Of a DNA stretch of 64,000 nt, positions 50,215-63,091 are shown piece by piece (positions within the stretch are counted from its first letter, which is position 1; every line of letters starts with the position of its first letter). This stretch comes from Blasia pusilla. Its lineage: Eukaryota; Marchantiophyta; Marchantiopsida; Blasiales. The stretch lies in NCBI GenBank assembly GCA_050084515.1, contig CM114275.1, positions 13,640,001 through 13,704,000 on the forward strand, written 5' to 3'. The position numbers and the translations under genes are program-made. Under the pieces are notes generated by a model. That model saw nothing but the letters and a program-made list of their open reading frames with translations, did not search any database and was not told where the DNA came from.

Positions 50215-50510
50215 CAAGTCCATTCTACAACAGAAATGGATGGAGAAGTCTGGACATGTCTGTGGACATGGATTGCTAGAGATGGGGCCCATACTTATAG
50301 CTCATTGTAGAAGGCAAGGCAGGAGCGGGCAAGGAAACAAGGGATGAGGGAGTGGAGGTGGGGGGAGGAAAAAAGGAGAAAATGCGGGTCATAGAGGCTA
50401 ATGGCATGGAGGGAATGAGAAAGAAGGGGGAGGTGGGGCCTACATGGACAAGTTCTTTCATAGGACGGACATGGACATGGACTTTGTCCACATGCAACCT
50501 TGGTGCAAGC
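50215..50510 (-). repeat. Dispersed ~270-bp repeat, copy 2 (MITE-like)
   Basis: Reverse complement relative of 21,485-21,755. It starts near GTCCATTCTACAACAG and ends near GGACTTTGTCCACATG. It sits between the sense methyltransferase element and the antisense gypsy remnant. Confidence 0.45.
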
Positions 50511-50984
50511 GAAACATGGGGTTCACGGTATGTTCGCGCTCCCTAAATCCATGTCTCGTACCACCACGGGTACTACGGTGGTGACAGACATGACAGAGGC
50601 ATTCTCATACCTACTTCTACAAGAAATTTGAAAATTTGAGGATTTTAGAATAAAAATAGGATATTTTGTAAATTCATATATGAGAGAAGTAAAGTGAAAG
50701 TGAATTTGGATAAGGAAGAGGTGTATTGATCTCATGACATCCAAATCATCGAGACCACCGAGTACCAAAATATCTTCAATTGCCCCCCTAGTTGGTGGTT
50801 AGATCCCTCTAACTCAAGATAGCCATCTATCCCTACCTACCATGACACACATCTATGGGACGCTAAGAGAAAACAGTTTGGATGCTCATGTGGTCCTATC
50901 GTTAGTCGCCTTCTTGTCATCCATATGACAAACTCAAGTCTCAATCTATGTCTACCGAATCTCTATTCTATACATATCTAGGGC

Positions 50985-51120
50985 AAAACCATCATCCCCA
51001 AGGAACCTTAGTGAGAGGTGGCGTGAGACATGCCATGTGCCACCCTCTTGAATATCCCTCTCAAACTAGCATCGTGGCTGCACCACGGGAAAAACCACAC
51101 AACATGCAATGTAAGTGTGC
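50985..51120 (-). pseudogene. PHD-finger relic at gypsy integrase end, second clear copy
   Basis: The minus strand reads HCMLCGFSRGAATMLV, a stop, EGYSRGWHMACLTPPLTKVP, then WFCPRYV. The ligand spacing matches the copy at 637-770; a stop and two Cys-to-Tyr changes have destroyed some ligands. Here the Trp before HMAC is intact, which the sense copy lost to TGA. Confidence 0.65.
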
Positions 51121-52109
51121 AAGAACCACTTCTAAGCTTAAATCAAGTGTAACGTCAATGTTAGGAAGGTGACATGATGCACAATTGTGGAAATGGTCCT
51201 TCCAAACCATACCATCGTGTCACTCCAATAAGAGAACACTGGATGGCAAGACGTCACACACTCTGAAGTTGGTGTGCCCAAATGTGCTCTCTATGAAGGA
51301 TGAGGCACTATGGGTTTTCTACCATCCTTCCAAACTTGAAATACATGCGTCCCCTCCTACTAAAACCGTCTGGCTCGTTGTAGGATCCGATTCTGCTCTC
51401 TAGCATCGACTATGCTCATGACGCTGCTTGTGCGCAAGCACTCCAAGACTAATTCATCCTGGTGAATATCTCGACCATCTATCGCCTCCTCATCGGCCTC
51501 TATATCTAAGGGCTCTCCACCAAACCTTGCCATCGAAGTCTTAACACTCTGGCTCTCCATTGCCAACAAGCCCAGAGAGGTTGATTCATGCCATCTCGAC
51601 ACTATCTCATCATTTTCTCCATGCCAATAAGTTTCAAGTGCATCTCATTGACTCAAGCATGGGTTGCGGAACTTACAGATCAACCAATCTATATCTTGGT
51701 TGAGCGTCCTAGATAGATCTACCACCTAAAAGTCATAATCTTGTAAGAATAGAGCCCATCTCGCAAGCTTCCTTGTAAGCTTGTCGCACTCCATCAACCA
51801 CTTAAGTGGCTCATGAACAATAATTATGGTAAAGGGTTTCCGAATAAGTAACACTTGAAATGTGCGATAACCCACACTCTAGCCAAACACTTAACCTCAT
51901 ACGAGTTTTACTTCACCTCCATAATGTTGTTCAGCGACTAGCGTAAGCCACCATGAACTCTCTATCCTCATTGTCATGCTAGGTGAACACTGCTCCAATA
52001 TGTATGCAAGAAGGACGCCCCCGATTGGTCTCCTCAATATGGGCGCGCACGACAACCTGTCCTTCAGCACCTGAATTTATCTTTCCTGCTCATCCCCCTT
52101 ATAATGCCA

Positions 52110-53110
52110 CTCAATCGTGATCCATCTTGGTCAACAAGGTTAGTGGCTTCACAATCAAACCAAAAACCTTGATGCATTGTTGGTAAAAATTTGCTAATCC
52201 CATGAATGCACGAACTCGACTCACATCTGTACAACATGGAATGCGTGAGATAGCCTCTACCTTCATTTGATGAGCACCAAGGCCACCTGGGTATATCATA
52301 TGATCTAAGTACTCAATCTGGTCGTAGAAGAACTTGCACTTAGGTGGATGTAGCTTCAGTCCATGTAACGAAAATCATCAAAATATCTCCTCTAGATGTT
52401 GCTCATGCTCCTCAACTATGGCGTTAAAGACTATGATGTCATCAATGCAACATCTAAAAAAATCCTGACCTGCAAAGATCCTACCTATGATCTTGTGAAA
52501 CTCTCCCGAGGCATTCTTTAACCCAAATGGTAAGAATCGCCACTAGTACAAACAATCCTTCCCGTGAGGATTGATGTCCCAAAATGCCGTTTTCTACGTG
52601 TCCTACACTCTGATAGGCAGCTAACAGTACCCGGCTCGGAGATCAAACGAACTGAAGACCTTTACATGCCCAATATCATCAAAGATCTCCTCTAGGGTGG
52701 ATATGACATACCTATCAAACTTCGTCTATCGATTGATAAGTTGAAAGTCTCCACACATCCGTCTATCCGTGCACTTGCCATACACATTCTTCTTGGCGGG
52801 CATGATAGTGGTAGATGCATATTGTCCATACGACATCTCCACTACCCTTGCTCCAACCAAGTCTTGGCTTCTGCTCCGAATCAAGGTCCTCTACATATTA
52901 ATGTACTTGTAGGGTCGTCGAAAGATCGGCGTGTCGCTAGACAACTCAATGCAGATGTCTTGACCCTTTAACGTCCCCAAATCATGCATACTAAATGCAA
53001 AACAACCCTTATGAGTCCTAAGGAATTGATGTATCGATCGCCGATCTCCTTTAGTCAACTTAGGGCCCATATCTCGCTCCCAAGTCTCCATCGTGACCAC
53101 TGCAAGATTC
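52110..53110 (-). pseudogene. Gypsy reverse transcriptase, decayed
   Basis: Across several frames the minus strand reads METWERDMGPKLTKGDRR, LSSDTPIFRRPYKY, MCGDFQLINR, TLEEIFDDIGHVKVFSSFDL, RAGYCQLPIRV, FLPFGLKNASGEFHKIIG, CCIDDIIVFN (YIDD with Tyr lost) and, at 52,299-52,111, TDVSRVRAFMGLANFYQQCI. These are gypsy RT motifs in the correct order. One recognisable Asp-Asp pair remains, but stops and frameshifts make it inactive. Confidence 0.75.
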
Positions 53111-54964
53111 TTTGGCGCGGATATCCATGGTTGCTATTTCACAACCCCATCTCGAACAACAGAACTCAATTACTCCCTTGCACCCAACTCCAAACTCTCA
53201 TATACTCAACGTGCATGACCATGCTATGGTTGCCATCTCCTAACGCACTTGCAAAGCACCCCAAGAAATTAAAGAGAATGGAATATAGTGAAATATTCAA
53301 TATGAAGTATTCCATAAAATTAGGAAAAAATTGTCCACCAAAATAAGAAAACCCTATCATGTAGCTTAGAATAAAAGAAGGACCCATTTAGTTGAACGTA
53401 ATGCACTCGTCGGTAAAAAGGACAAAGTCATTCAAAGGGGTTCGTAAAGCTAGGATGCCCGTAAGCATCATCCAAATTTTGTTCTTCAATGATCGTGGAA
53501 ATTCTGGTCCGCGCCGACTCTTTGCGAAAGAAGATGAGAATCCTAGAGTAGTGTGGTGTGGAGAGTCATCCATCCCTTAGGCTGCCCGTATGTATCTCCC
53601 CACTTCCGACACCAAGGCATTTTCCTCCGTCACAAGCAGGTGAAAAGTTGGGGAAGATCAAGGGAGAGTCTTGTTGCACCATGCCCTTTGTGATGTGCTC
53701 CAGCATCCGTCCGTCCGCCCGTCCGCCCGTCCGTCTATTCTGCAGTCCCTTTCTCGTTAGATCAACTCGTTAGACCTTTCACCCATCCGCGCCATATCGG
53801 CCCACGCCGATGAAGGGCCTGCTTTGAACGATTGGAGAGGTCTGTGGAAGAGCCTGTTTCCGTGGCACGAGAATTTACTCTAGGTTTTCGTATACATTCC
53901 TTCGCACGCGTCTGGAAGGTGTTATGCTGCTGGTGTTGACAGGTTGTTTCGCTCAGCCCGGCTAATTGATCTCTTGAAGCGAGCGGTCCTGGATCATCGA
54001 TGTTTTTATCCACGGACGGATGCGAAGTCATGGATCGCTTCAGCGGAGAGTGCTGACGCTGAGGTGGAGAGAAAGGGAGGGAGTCATGTTCATCCTTCAG
54101 TGTAGGGTGTGAAGGAGGTCTGGAATGTGGCATTGTCACAAACGCGCAAATGTCGATTGAAATCAAATGTTGCGGGGGAGTGTGATCGAGCGCAGGTTGA
54201 AGTTACACCTTGGATGGCCCGGGAACTAAAATGCGGCGCAATTTGAGTGGCCTCCGTGCTCTGAGGTTGCGTCTGAGCTGCGATGCCACAGGAAGGGAGC
54301 CCGCGATGAGACCATGGCTAAACCATTTGTAGTCCGCCTATGATATTCCTTCGATCATAATTAGGACCCGAGCTCTTAGATGCAGAGCATCGCAGACCTC
54401 TTATTCGCATGTGTTGAGAGCATATTACCGGATTCGATGAAGATTGGCGAAGTAAGGGAGCCAAAGAGATGCAGGTAATGATCCTCGTACAGGTTCGGTG
54501 TATGTCAACGCCTGCGAATTGAGAAAGAAAAAACTCATGATTTCTTCACAGACGACGACGTCTGCCCACATTTGGAGAACAAGGTTCATAAGCGTATAAT
54601 CTTTGTTCGAATCGGGATCAGGAAGTCCTCATCTGAAGTTCAGAATCACACGGCTTGGTCTCCAGATACAGCATAATACGGCTACGGAAATGGTGTTTCT
54701 TAGGTTGCGAACGCTATTGGGCGGAAGGGAGTGTGGTCTTGGTCTCACGCCGCATATCAGAAATTTATCTCATTGAAGAATCTCCAAGAGGTCCGGTTAT
54801 TTTAGCTGGACAGAAGATCTAGGAAGTAGGGAGAAAGTCAATGCGAAGCTCTCCAAATGCAGGACTACGTTGAGTCAGTGGGCAGAATCCGTGGAGATTT
54901 GCCTTCGTCGTCGTGGACACCAATGAGATCTCGTTCTCTTAGCCCCTGCTAGCAAGGGGCAAGT
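53111..54964. promoter_or_regulatory. Upstream region of VPS50
   Basis: No further transposon sequence was recognised. Short tandem CCGT/CCGC words lie at about 53,703-53,733. A 134-codon minus-strand ORF (53,762-54,166) has low-complexity composition and no domain. The promoter and leader of VPS50 should lie in the last part of this stretch; no TATA box was assigned. Confidence 0.35.
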
Positions 54965-57900
54965 ATGGAAGATATTTACAAAGTAGGAGAGAAATGGCTG
55001 AAAACGGCCGCGTCTACCACGTCTACAATCGCCTCTACAACTTCTGCCATTGTGGCAACGTCATCTGCAAGAGCTTTGGGCATAATTGGATCATCGTCTG
55101 GGCGGCCGGAGGTATTCAAATTCACCCTGCTTTGGCCTGCCTACCTGATCGCAAGCTCTGTCGTGCTGATTATCTGTATGCCGTTTTCAGGCTTGTTGCT
55201 CAAGCAGTAGGCCATGTAGCTCACGAATGTCTGCTGCTCCTTCTTTTCAAAAGCAAGGGATGTCAATTTTTCCAAGGCAACCCAACCGAACCCAACCCAT
55301 CCAGTCCCCATCTTGAGTCAAGAGTTTGAATCAACCACAGTATGTTAACTCTGCAGAAGATGTCGGAAATAAATATCCCCTCAACGTCTGTATGCATGAG
55401 GGTATCAGCGTCGCTCTCTGTCTCCAAACATAGCTATTTCAGTAGAAGAGACGAAATGAGTACAGGTATGACAAGGCTGTAGTGAACTCGCGTGACTGAC
55501 TATCATGGTTGTGAGAGGCTGGAGAATTGGCTGGTACCAAGGTCCAATTGGACAGATTGTGAAACTTGGAAAATACCCCCTATTCATTGCTCCATGCGTG
55601 CGAGGTATTATTACCTTTGGAAACAAAAGACTTCGAGGAGCAAACTATTTATGACGTTCACTTCAATCCCTTTGTTTTCCTCTGGTTAGGTCAGTCTGAA
55701 ACTTGGGTCTGTTGTTGACTAAGACTTGACTTGGGGTTTCAAGTAGGGGAGGATGATTTACATATTGCTTATGCAACTGAATGTCTAATGACAATATAAA
55801 CCTACGTAGACGGAAATTGAAGCTCATTCTTCTTCTTAAGCAAGTAAATTTGGCAAACATGGGGTAATTATGCTTTTTTAGTCAGAGCAAAGAGGTGCGA
55901 CGTAGCTTTCCTTCTGTGTCCTATTTTACACCAGCTTAATCCCAGGATTTGTCTCACTTCCGGAACTGATTTAAGAGTACTGTTCTTGAAATCCGAGCAT
56001 CTCTTTCCAGTTCTATGATTTGGCTTATTCTGTTCCTTACATATTTGATGTTGTTGGGTCTAGGTGCCAGCTCGAGCTGCTGCTGCAGCTGCTGTTGCTC
56101 GAAAAATTGCAGCCCTTCCTCCTCATGAACGACTCTCTCTTCCTTCTACTTCTGAGGGAACCCCATCTGTGTATGGCAGCAGGCCTCGTGGAGAACCTGC
56201 CGAGGAGTTGGAAGAATGTTATCATGAGGAGGTAATATCTGAACTCGGCGGCAACTGTCTACACCACCTCTTTGGGATTCTTTGAAGACTACGTCCAGTT
56301 TCTTAGTGCTCATTACAGGGTGGTAGCTTGAGTTGTCTGAGGTATGCTTCATGAATGTTTGAGTCTTGAAAGGTGAAGATCCATGTTCTCTTCATTGTGT
56401 TGTGGTGTTGTGATGGAACTCCATATATCATCACATTTTGGTGTGGTCTTCAACTGTGTTGAAGTGCAAATTATAGTAGAATAGTTTTGATATCCATCTT
56501 ACAGTAACTAGATTCTGCTGCTTGCCAAGGGCACTGTTCTTGTTGTAGGACTAGAAAGAGGGTCTCACACCAGTCAGAAGTGTAAACTGAAAATATTGTG
56601 ATGGGAACGCAGGATTTTGATCCGGTGAGGCATATGCTTGTGAATCTTCCTCAAGACTCTAGTGAAATGACTCAGCAGTACTTCGACATGAAGGTACATA
56701 GCGAGTGGATTTTGATGCAGAAAGTAGTCAATTACTCATATTGTTTCAAAGTCACTAAGATCTTTTAAAATCTTTCTTTGTAGTTTTTGCAGAACGGAAA
56801 CTATTTGGAAAAGTAGTTCTTATTTATGGATAATCTGTGAACCCATACATACGCCCTCGTATCATGTCAAAGTCACCAACATCTCTGTAAATCCCTTTTT
56901 TTTTTTTCACTGAAACTATTAAGAAAAGTACATCTTGGTTATAATAATGTGGGAGGCCATTCAAACGTGTAGGCAGTAGTTGCTGTGGTTGGAAGCTTCT
57001 GTATTTTTGTGAGATAGGGAGTTGCTGGGTTGGTTCTGTTCTCTTAATCTTTGTAGCCACACTCTGCGTTGGTTTAGCGTTATAGCATGAGAATGAATGA
57101 ATGAATAGCTTGTCCATGGGGACCCCACAGGGCCACTAAGGGTGCATAATAGAAAATCATGTAGTAGTTTCGGCTGTCTCCTGTCATCAATGTCAGTCAT
57201 GGAAGTGAAGTAGTGTAGAGGGCTAACATCACTTGGTGTAGTGTCCATTATATGAAGCCCCATGTGTTTATATAAGATGGACATTTCTTGATTGGATCTT
57301 GCCTATAAGTTTTTTATTGCCATAGACTTTGTTGCCACAGCATCATAGCATGAGGTATTGAGGATGTACACCAGAAAATTGGGTGGTGTGGTGTATTCAG
57401 CTGTGTGTTGGTGAGGGAAGTCGAGCCACTTTTTTCTACTGAGGTTTACATCACCTGGCAAAGGTTCTAATCCGCCGTTCAGGACTGAAAGGTTCAACTT
57501 CACTCCTGCAGGTTGGAGGGAGGTTGCTGCAACTTGATGTGATCACAGAGAAATTGTCGAAGCAAGTGATGGAAAATCATGAAGAGATGGGTAAGCCGTG
57601 TACTAAAAGTGGGAATAACTCCTGTGGACCTCTTCAAATGACAGAAACAGTTGAACTGAGCTATATAACCATGGGTTTGTGCCAAACGGAAATTTCAGTA
57701 CCCGGGTGCTGTATCAGGATGCTGGAACTATCATGCCCTGTGGTATGACCAAGTATCAGCTACAGATTTCAGCTGCTTTCCTTCTATTTAAGTGAGGAAT
57801 GCCCATGTTGTGGAGGTGAGCTAGGTTTAGTTGATATAATCTAAAAATAAAAGATGGGTGTCATGTTTTGTCCAAGACTGAGGATTTTTATGGCATTTGT

Positions 57901-60796
57901 ATCAGAACTTGAGAGACGGATGTAGGCATCAGATCGGTTAATGTAGGTGGAGCTCCAGTTCATAAGTGTGAATGCTTGACTTGATTCATGTCAACTTGAA
58001 TAAGCAAATTGCAATTGAAGCCATCAACCTTCTATGTTAACTAACTTGGCCAAGCATCACTCCAATCTATCCTGTGAGCCCATTGGTCTCCTTGACCCAA
58101 AAAAGCCATTTATTCATGCCCCTAGTTTTGTGGGACCTTTCAAAATGTTTTGTGAAGGCCTTATTTTGTTTCTCAAGGTGCAGGTTGAAGTACCAAAACA
58201 TCAGAGGTAGCATTATTAATACTTCAAGCAAATTACGCTGTTTTGATGTTGCCGTCTCTTTTGACTCTGCCACTCCATGAACCTGCACTGTTTCACCAAA
58301 ACAGGGGATTAAGTCAATGATTACAATTTTCCTGAATGCGTCCTACCTTTCCGAGGTCTTTTTCCAAGCTCAAATAGAAACAGGATTTGGGTGAATTTGG
58401 ATTATGCAAGGACAAAATTATGTCTCCAAATTGTTCTGAAGATTAGAAGGCTCTTGTATGTATGTTGCTGCCCTGCAGTGCAAGGGATGCAGTTGGTGAC
58501 TGAACTTGATAGAGAGTTGCAGCTCACCAGTATCATATGTAAGGTAAAGAGGACTCTGCCACTTAAAGATAGAACTTCTTATTTGAGAACTATATAATGT
58601 GTTAGAGTCTCACTTCTCAAACATCCGCACTGATTTGTGATAGCTATAATTCATGCATATCTGGAACATTTCTGTGGGCATATATGAAGGAGGATGTAAC
58701 TGTGTTGACATGAGGTGCTTTTAAATTGGGCACTTGTTGGGGGAACCATGGTCACCACACAATACAGAAATTACATTGGGTAACAAAATTGTCAATATAT
58801 AAGTGGTGCCGCCTAGGGATTTTCTCAATTAGTTGATTCCAACAGAGTGCCTACAGACTTCTATGCAGCTTTAGCATTATTGAGATCTTTGGTGAGTCTT
58901 GTGCATGCAAATGACTTGTGAATATGGGTGTTACTCTCATCTTTATCATGTGAACTTCTGTCCAATGTGGCTGAGTTGGAGTACTGAACTGTGCATCTGC
59001 TTTCATGTCAGAATGGGCGAAGATTTCTGTCTATGGCAACACAGGAAGTTTCACAGGACCTTCTAGTTGCTGCAAATGTTAGGAAAAAACATATATTACT
59101 GGTAAGTAATGTATTTATTTTCTCAAAGTCTACATGCATGTCTGTGTTTTGGGTTCATAATTGATTATGTTTCTATTGTGAGTTAATTTGGTCTAGGAGT
59201 ATTGTAACTATTGTTTGAATTTCACATTGAAACTTCCTCAGGACCTTCTTCCACTGCTGGAGCGCATACAGCTGGCCACAGATACAAAGTCTCGTTTGGA
59301 TAGTAGTGTTGAGGAAGGGGATTATGCCAAAGTCAGTACTTCTTCACACTCAACCCTGTGGTCTTATATGTCTTAAATGATGGTATCTTCCAAGTTTTGG
59401 GATATTAATGTTCAAAATGAAGTATTTGTTTGTTTTGATGCTTGGATGTAGAGTGTTTTACGAAAAGATTTTCGTCTCTCCTGAAGAAGGCCCTATGAAC
59501 AGGTTTGTGATTTATGTTAATAGTATGGCAACCCCCTTCTGAAGGTTTTACAACTGGTCGTATGGGGTCTGTCATAAACTTCAGTGACTTCTTGAATTAG
59601 CTCTCATGTCAAGCTTTATTCTGTCACTCCGACCGGTGAGAGGTTTGTCTTATGTTTTGTACCACTGAATGCAGGATACAGATTGTCTGAGAAACAACCC
59701 CATACTCTGAATGTCTGGTAGCTATGTCCTGCCAAAGATTTTGTAGAGCGCATACGCCCTGTTCTTGGGACTCATATGCATTTCATGGAGTCGGTAATGA
59801 AAACTAACTGATGGGTTGGTGGTTGTGCACAGGCACTCCAACTCTGCTCAGAGTGCTTATTGCTCCTTGAAGATTGCTCAGACTTGAAATCTGTTGTGGA
59901 GATGAATCATAGTATTGAGGTATTTTTCTGGGTTAGCCAGTTGGTGATAATAGGATTGTCTAGGGGATTTATTGCAGGAGCCCTTTCAAGGATGTTGCTC
60001 AAAGTCAGGTGTAGCAACTAGAAAGTGTTGGTTTTTAGTAACTAATCCTTGGTATCCATGTCATGACACTGGGGTTCCTTTTACTGGTCTCACACAGTAA
60101 CTACCAGGGTTCCCTTTCTTCTGTAAGTGTGTTTATCAGTAAAATGGGACCAAGGAAAGAAGTGAACTCTCTGATATGATTGTCTCTAAATCATGTCATA
60201 TCCAGGACCTCAGGACATTTTAGGAACTTTGTAGGAGTGGATAAGTTGGTTGCTAACAGTTTTTTGTTGGGATTTTCTCCACAGGAGTGGCTTCATAAAA
60301 CTATCGACAAAGTAGATAAGCTGCTCATGAGTGTCTGCAATAAGTTTGAAGCCGATAAATATGAAACAGTACGTAAAGGAATGTGTTCTTGTCATGCATG
60401 CATCTCTTTATGTAGTTACACACAAGGTGAAGTACCCAAACCAAGATATCATAAAGGCATGCAAATTCATCTAATGAGTTGTGTTTAGTTACTGGGACAA
60501 AGAGCAAGTCAAACTATTACTATAGATCTTAAATAAAATAATAATTACCATAATGGAGACAGATCTTTGGAGTTGAAGTGGAAAATGGCTTCTATAATGT
60601 AGACATTTTTGTTTGTCTCCATATTGTAAAATTCTGAATAGTCTGTCTGATGCTCTTGGGTAATTCATGTTTGCAGGTCCTGATGGCTTATGTTGTATTA
60701 GATGATCACACCGGACTTGCAGAGAAGGCCCAAACTTATTACGCTCAGATTATTGTGTCTGATACTCATTCCATTATCCGAAATTTGGTGTTTGAG
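54965..60796 (+). CDS. VPS50: VPS50/syndetin, EARP tethering complex subunit, 5' part
   Basis: Orthologue of syndetin, which tethers endosome-derived vesicles in the EARP complex. Ten exons: 54965-55111, 56064-56231, 56613-56693, 57512-57590, 58479-58543, 59012-59101, 59242-59331, 59833-59919, 60285-60368 and 60677-60796. All have AG before and GT after and stay in frame, giving 337 codons. Landmarks against plant VPS50: KVGEKW at the N-terminus, PARAAAAAAVA opening exon 2, DFDPVRHML opening exon 3, QLDVITEKLSKQVMENHEEM, ELDRELQLTSIICKNGRR across exons 5-6, DLLPLLERIQ, LQLCSECLLLLED and KVDKLLMSVCNKFEADKYET. This is the helical Vps54_N-like region. Plant VPS50 is about 1,100 residues, so two thirds, including the C-terminal domain, should lie beyond base 64,000. 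No stop or frameshift was seen. The start is chosen because MEDIYKVGEKW matches the Arabidopsis MDLSKVGEKF start. Confidence 0.88.
57090..57160. repeat. Short dispersed repeat in VPS50 intron 3
   Basis: GAATGAATGAAT followed by TTGTCCATGGGGACCCCACA resembles 62,931-62,985 (GAATGAATGAAT, then TTGTCCATGGTGACCCCACA), which lies in the copia 3' untranslated region. A poly-T run near 56,898 could mark the tail of a retroposed copy. The nature of the repeat is not resolved. Confidence 0.4.
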
Positions 60797-62123
60797 GTCA
60801 GCAACACTGTTCTCTCCATCATGCCTGATTTAAGTTGCAACTTGGTCAAGAACACCGTGAACAGTAAAAAAAATATTGATTTGAATATCTGTTTTTTCTG
60901 CTAATCTGCGACCTTTGTTTTGATTTGTCTTTGGATGGAAGAAAATGGAGACAGAGTCAAAGATAAAACTCCTTGGTAATTGCTCTGCAAGATGCTGTTT
61001 GAAAGGTTTGGTTTGGTTGATGGAGTTTAGACTGTGTTCAGCTTGTCTTTTAGAATCCATAATGAGAAGGCTTGAACTCCTCCATGCTGAAAGGCATGAA
61101 TTTATCCTGATTCCCAGTGTGGACTCCAATTTCAAGGCTTGAAAGGAATACGTGTATGCAGATTTCTCCTTTTATGAAACCCCCTTAAATCTCCTTGACC
61201 ACAGAATCTTTATGTTAAATGGACATAGGCCCCACCCTGGCAGTCGTGCCTCACTCTAGCAGCTGGACACGCATGTGCAAGTCATGCAAGTGTCTGTGGG
61301 TGAAGTTGGTGTTCTTCTCAGAATTTTAGTGTTTTTGCTCACATGCATCAGTTCCAGAAATGTCAGCAATTGTAGGCGACATTCACCCGATTAAGTAATT
61401 CATTGAGCTTAATGATCTTTCACTCGCATTTGCTCAGCAGTTCTTGCTGATTAAGTGTTCTATGCCCTCCTCAAGACAGAAGCCAAATCACAGTTTCTGT
61501 GCGATTTTATCATCAGTACACAGGATGTGCAGCTTAGAAGCCTATCTTAAAGTTCAAATTTCGTCTTCAATTATTTCACACAACAAAGGCATCATTGCTG
61601 GTCCTCATTCAATTCTTCATGAGTTTGTTTTCAAGATGGGTCAGTGCAGGTTGAAAATTGGATTTTTTTGCCATCTACTCTATTCTCGTCTTAGCAGACC
61701 TTGTATTTGAGGAAGTTGAGCTGTTTTGAAATTTGGAACTTCAAATGTACAATGACTCTAATTAATTTGCTAAGGCTGGCTGGAGGGCATGCAGGCAGGG
61801 TAGCTTGCACCACTGTAGCTTGTCCAATTATGTTTCAATTTGAGCTTGACTCTCAATGGCGTTATTGAGTGGCAGAAGGTTCCTACAAAGTTGGAGTTTC
61901 GAAATTAAGAGGTCTAGTAAGAGGCAGCACTCATATTGCGCTTGCAAGAAGTTCTGGTGTCAATTATGACGCAACTTCGAGCCAATTAACTGGAGACCCC
62001 ATTAATTTCTTGGTTTAAGGGTTGATGTGCTTTTCAGTTTGCAAGGTCTTCAGGACTCTGCATGAGGGTGTGGTGTGTCAACAGCTGTGGGGCACTAATC
62101 CTACCCTCTGCTGTATTGCAGGG
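60797..62123 (+). other. VPS50 intron (presumed), no further exon found
   Basis: No segment matching the next part of plant VPS50 was found. The short frames present (for example 61,444-61,710) do not resemble the protein. It is presumably one long intron that continues through the copia element to beyond the window. Confidence 0.5.
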
Positions 62124-62795
62124 TGTTGGAGAGTAGAGGGAGGTGGGGCTATCATCAATCAAGTTATTCTGAAGAGTTGATTGGTGTTATGCAACAGCTC
62201 TTTGTAGGGGTTCAGTTAATAGAGCCTGCATCTGCTCCCTGGTCGTTGTGCCAGGACAGTTAATAGCATTTTCTTGACTTTTGAAGTTAAAAGAAATGCT
62301 TTCAGGCCTAAAAATCATACAACTCTGCAATCTGCTACTTGACAAAGCTAGGGTGTTTGTCTCAAACCATGCGTACATTAATTGTTTCAATCAAATGATA
62401 TCGATCTAATCCCTTCAAGTTTATCACTTTTTTCAGTTTTAAGAAACCACCTAGTTCAGAGTCTGTTTGTCATATTTGTCAGAATACTGAGATCACTGTG
62501 CTTTCTTTTCTGAGTGCTTTCCCATACTATTGAAAGACGAGAGATGAATGATACAATAGCAGAGCTTCTTATGAACTTTGTGGAGAACTTTGTAGGCTAT
62601 TCTCATGTAAGCTTCAGACTATATACTAGTCTGGATGATGGCTGGAGACAAGAGAGCCTACTGGTTTCAGCGCCTCTTTAACCAAGTGGCCAAGTGACCA
62701 AGTGGGGAACCACTGAGAGAAGCAGTGCTAGATAGTTCCCTTAGCAGACATCTAGCGAAGCCTGAAACCTGGAACTAAAATGTATTTATCCAACA
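62124..62795 (-). repeat. Copia 3' LTR, 672 bp
   Basis: It starts TGTTGGA (62,124) and ends TCCAACA (62,795), a perfect 7-bp inverted terminal repeat with TG...CA ends. The polypurine tract adjoins its inner end. On the minus strand a TATATAG box lies at about 62,626-62,620, where an LTR promoter would be. The 5 bases outside are CAGGG (62,119-62,123), the likely target-site duplication; the partner copy would be beyond 64,000. Confidence 0.75.
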
Positions 62796-63091
62796 CTCCC
62801 GCCAAGCTAGAATAATGCCGCAGGAAAAAGACAGAACAGGCAGCTGTCAACTTGAAAAGTGTGATATCTCCCTCTCAGTTGCATCTCCCACATCCCAACA
62901 TTTGAATCAAAGAATGATGTTGTCTTTAGAGAATGAATGAATAAAAAGATCTATTGTCCATGGTGACCCCACAAGGCTATGGGACTTAACTTTGCAAAAA
63001 ATTAAGCAGTTTGAAAATAAAGTACCAGCAACAGCAAGGCCCTAAGAGATCCTTTGTGCTAGGTGAGTTTCCCTAGTCTTCATGCTCAGAC

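Larger units (their letters stand above)
50733..53110 (-). mobile_element. Antisense gypsy remnant: LTR stub, PHD, zinc-binding region, RT
   Basis: From high to low coordinates on the minus strand: RT start and palm (53,110-52,110), a degraded RNase H interval (52,100-51,600), integrase zinc-binding region (about 51,400-51,270), C-terminal and PHD segment (51,250-50,985), 3' untranslated segment and a short LTR stub (50,783-50,733). The integrase core is missing, so an internal deletion joins its N-terminal and C-terminal ends. Same family as 1-1,733 and 23,860-27,035. Confidence 0.72.

Noticed and set aside
53762-54166. 134-codon minus-strand ORF upstream of VPS50
   Set aside because: Low-complexity composition without a domain; treated as a chance frame in a GC-rich upstream region.
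61444-61710. Further VPS50 exon
   Set aside because: The frame does not resemble any part of the plant VPS50 protein and lacks fitting splice context.
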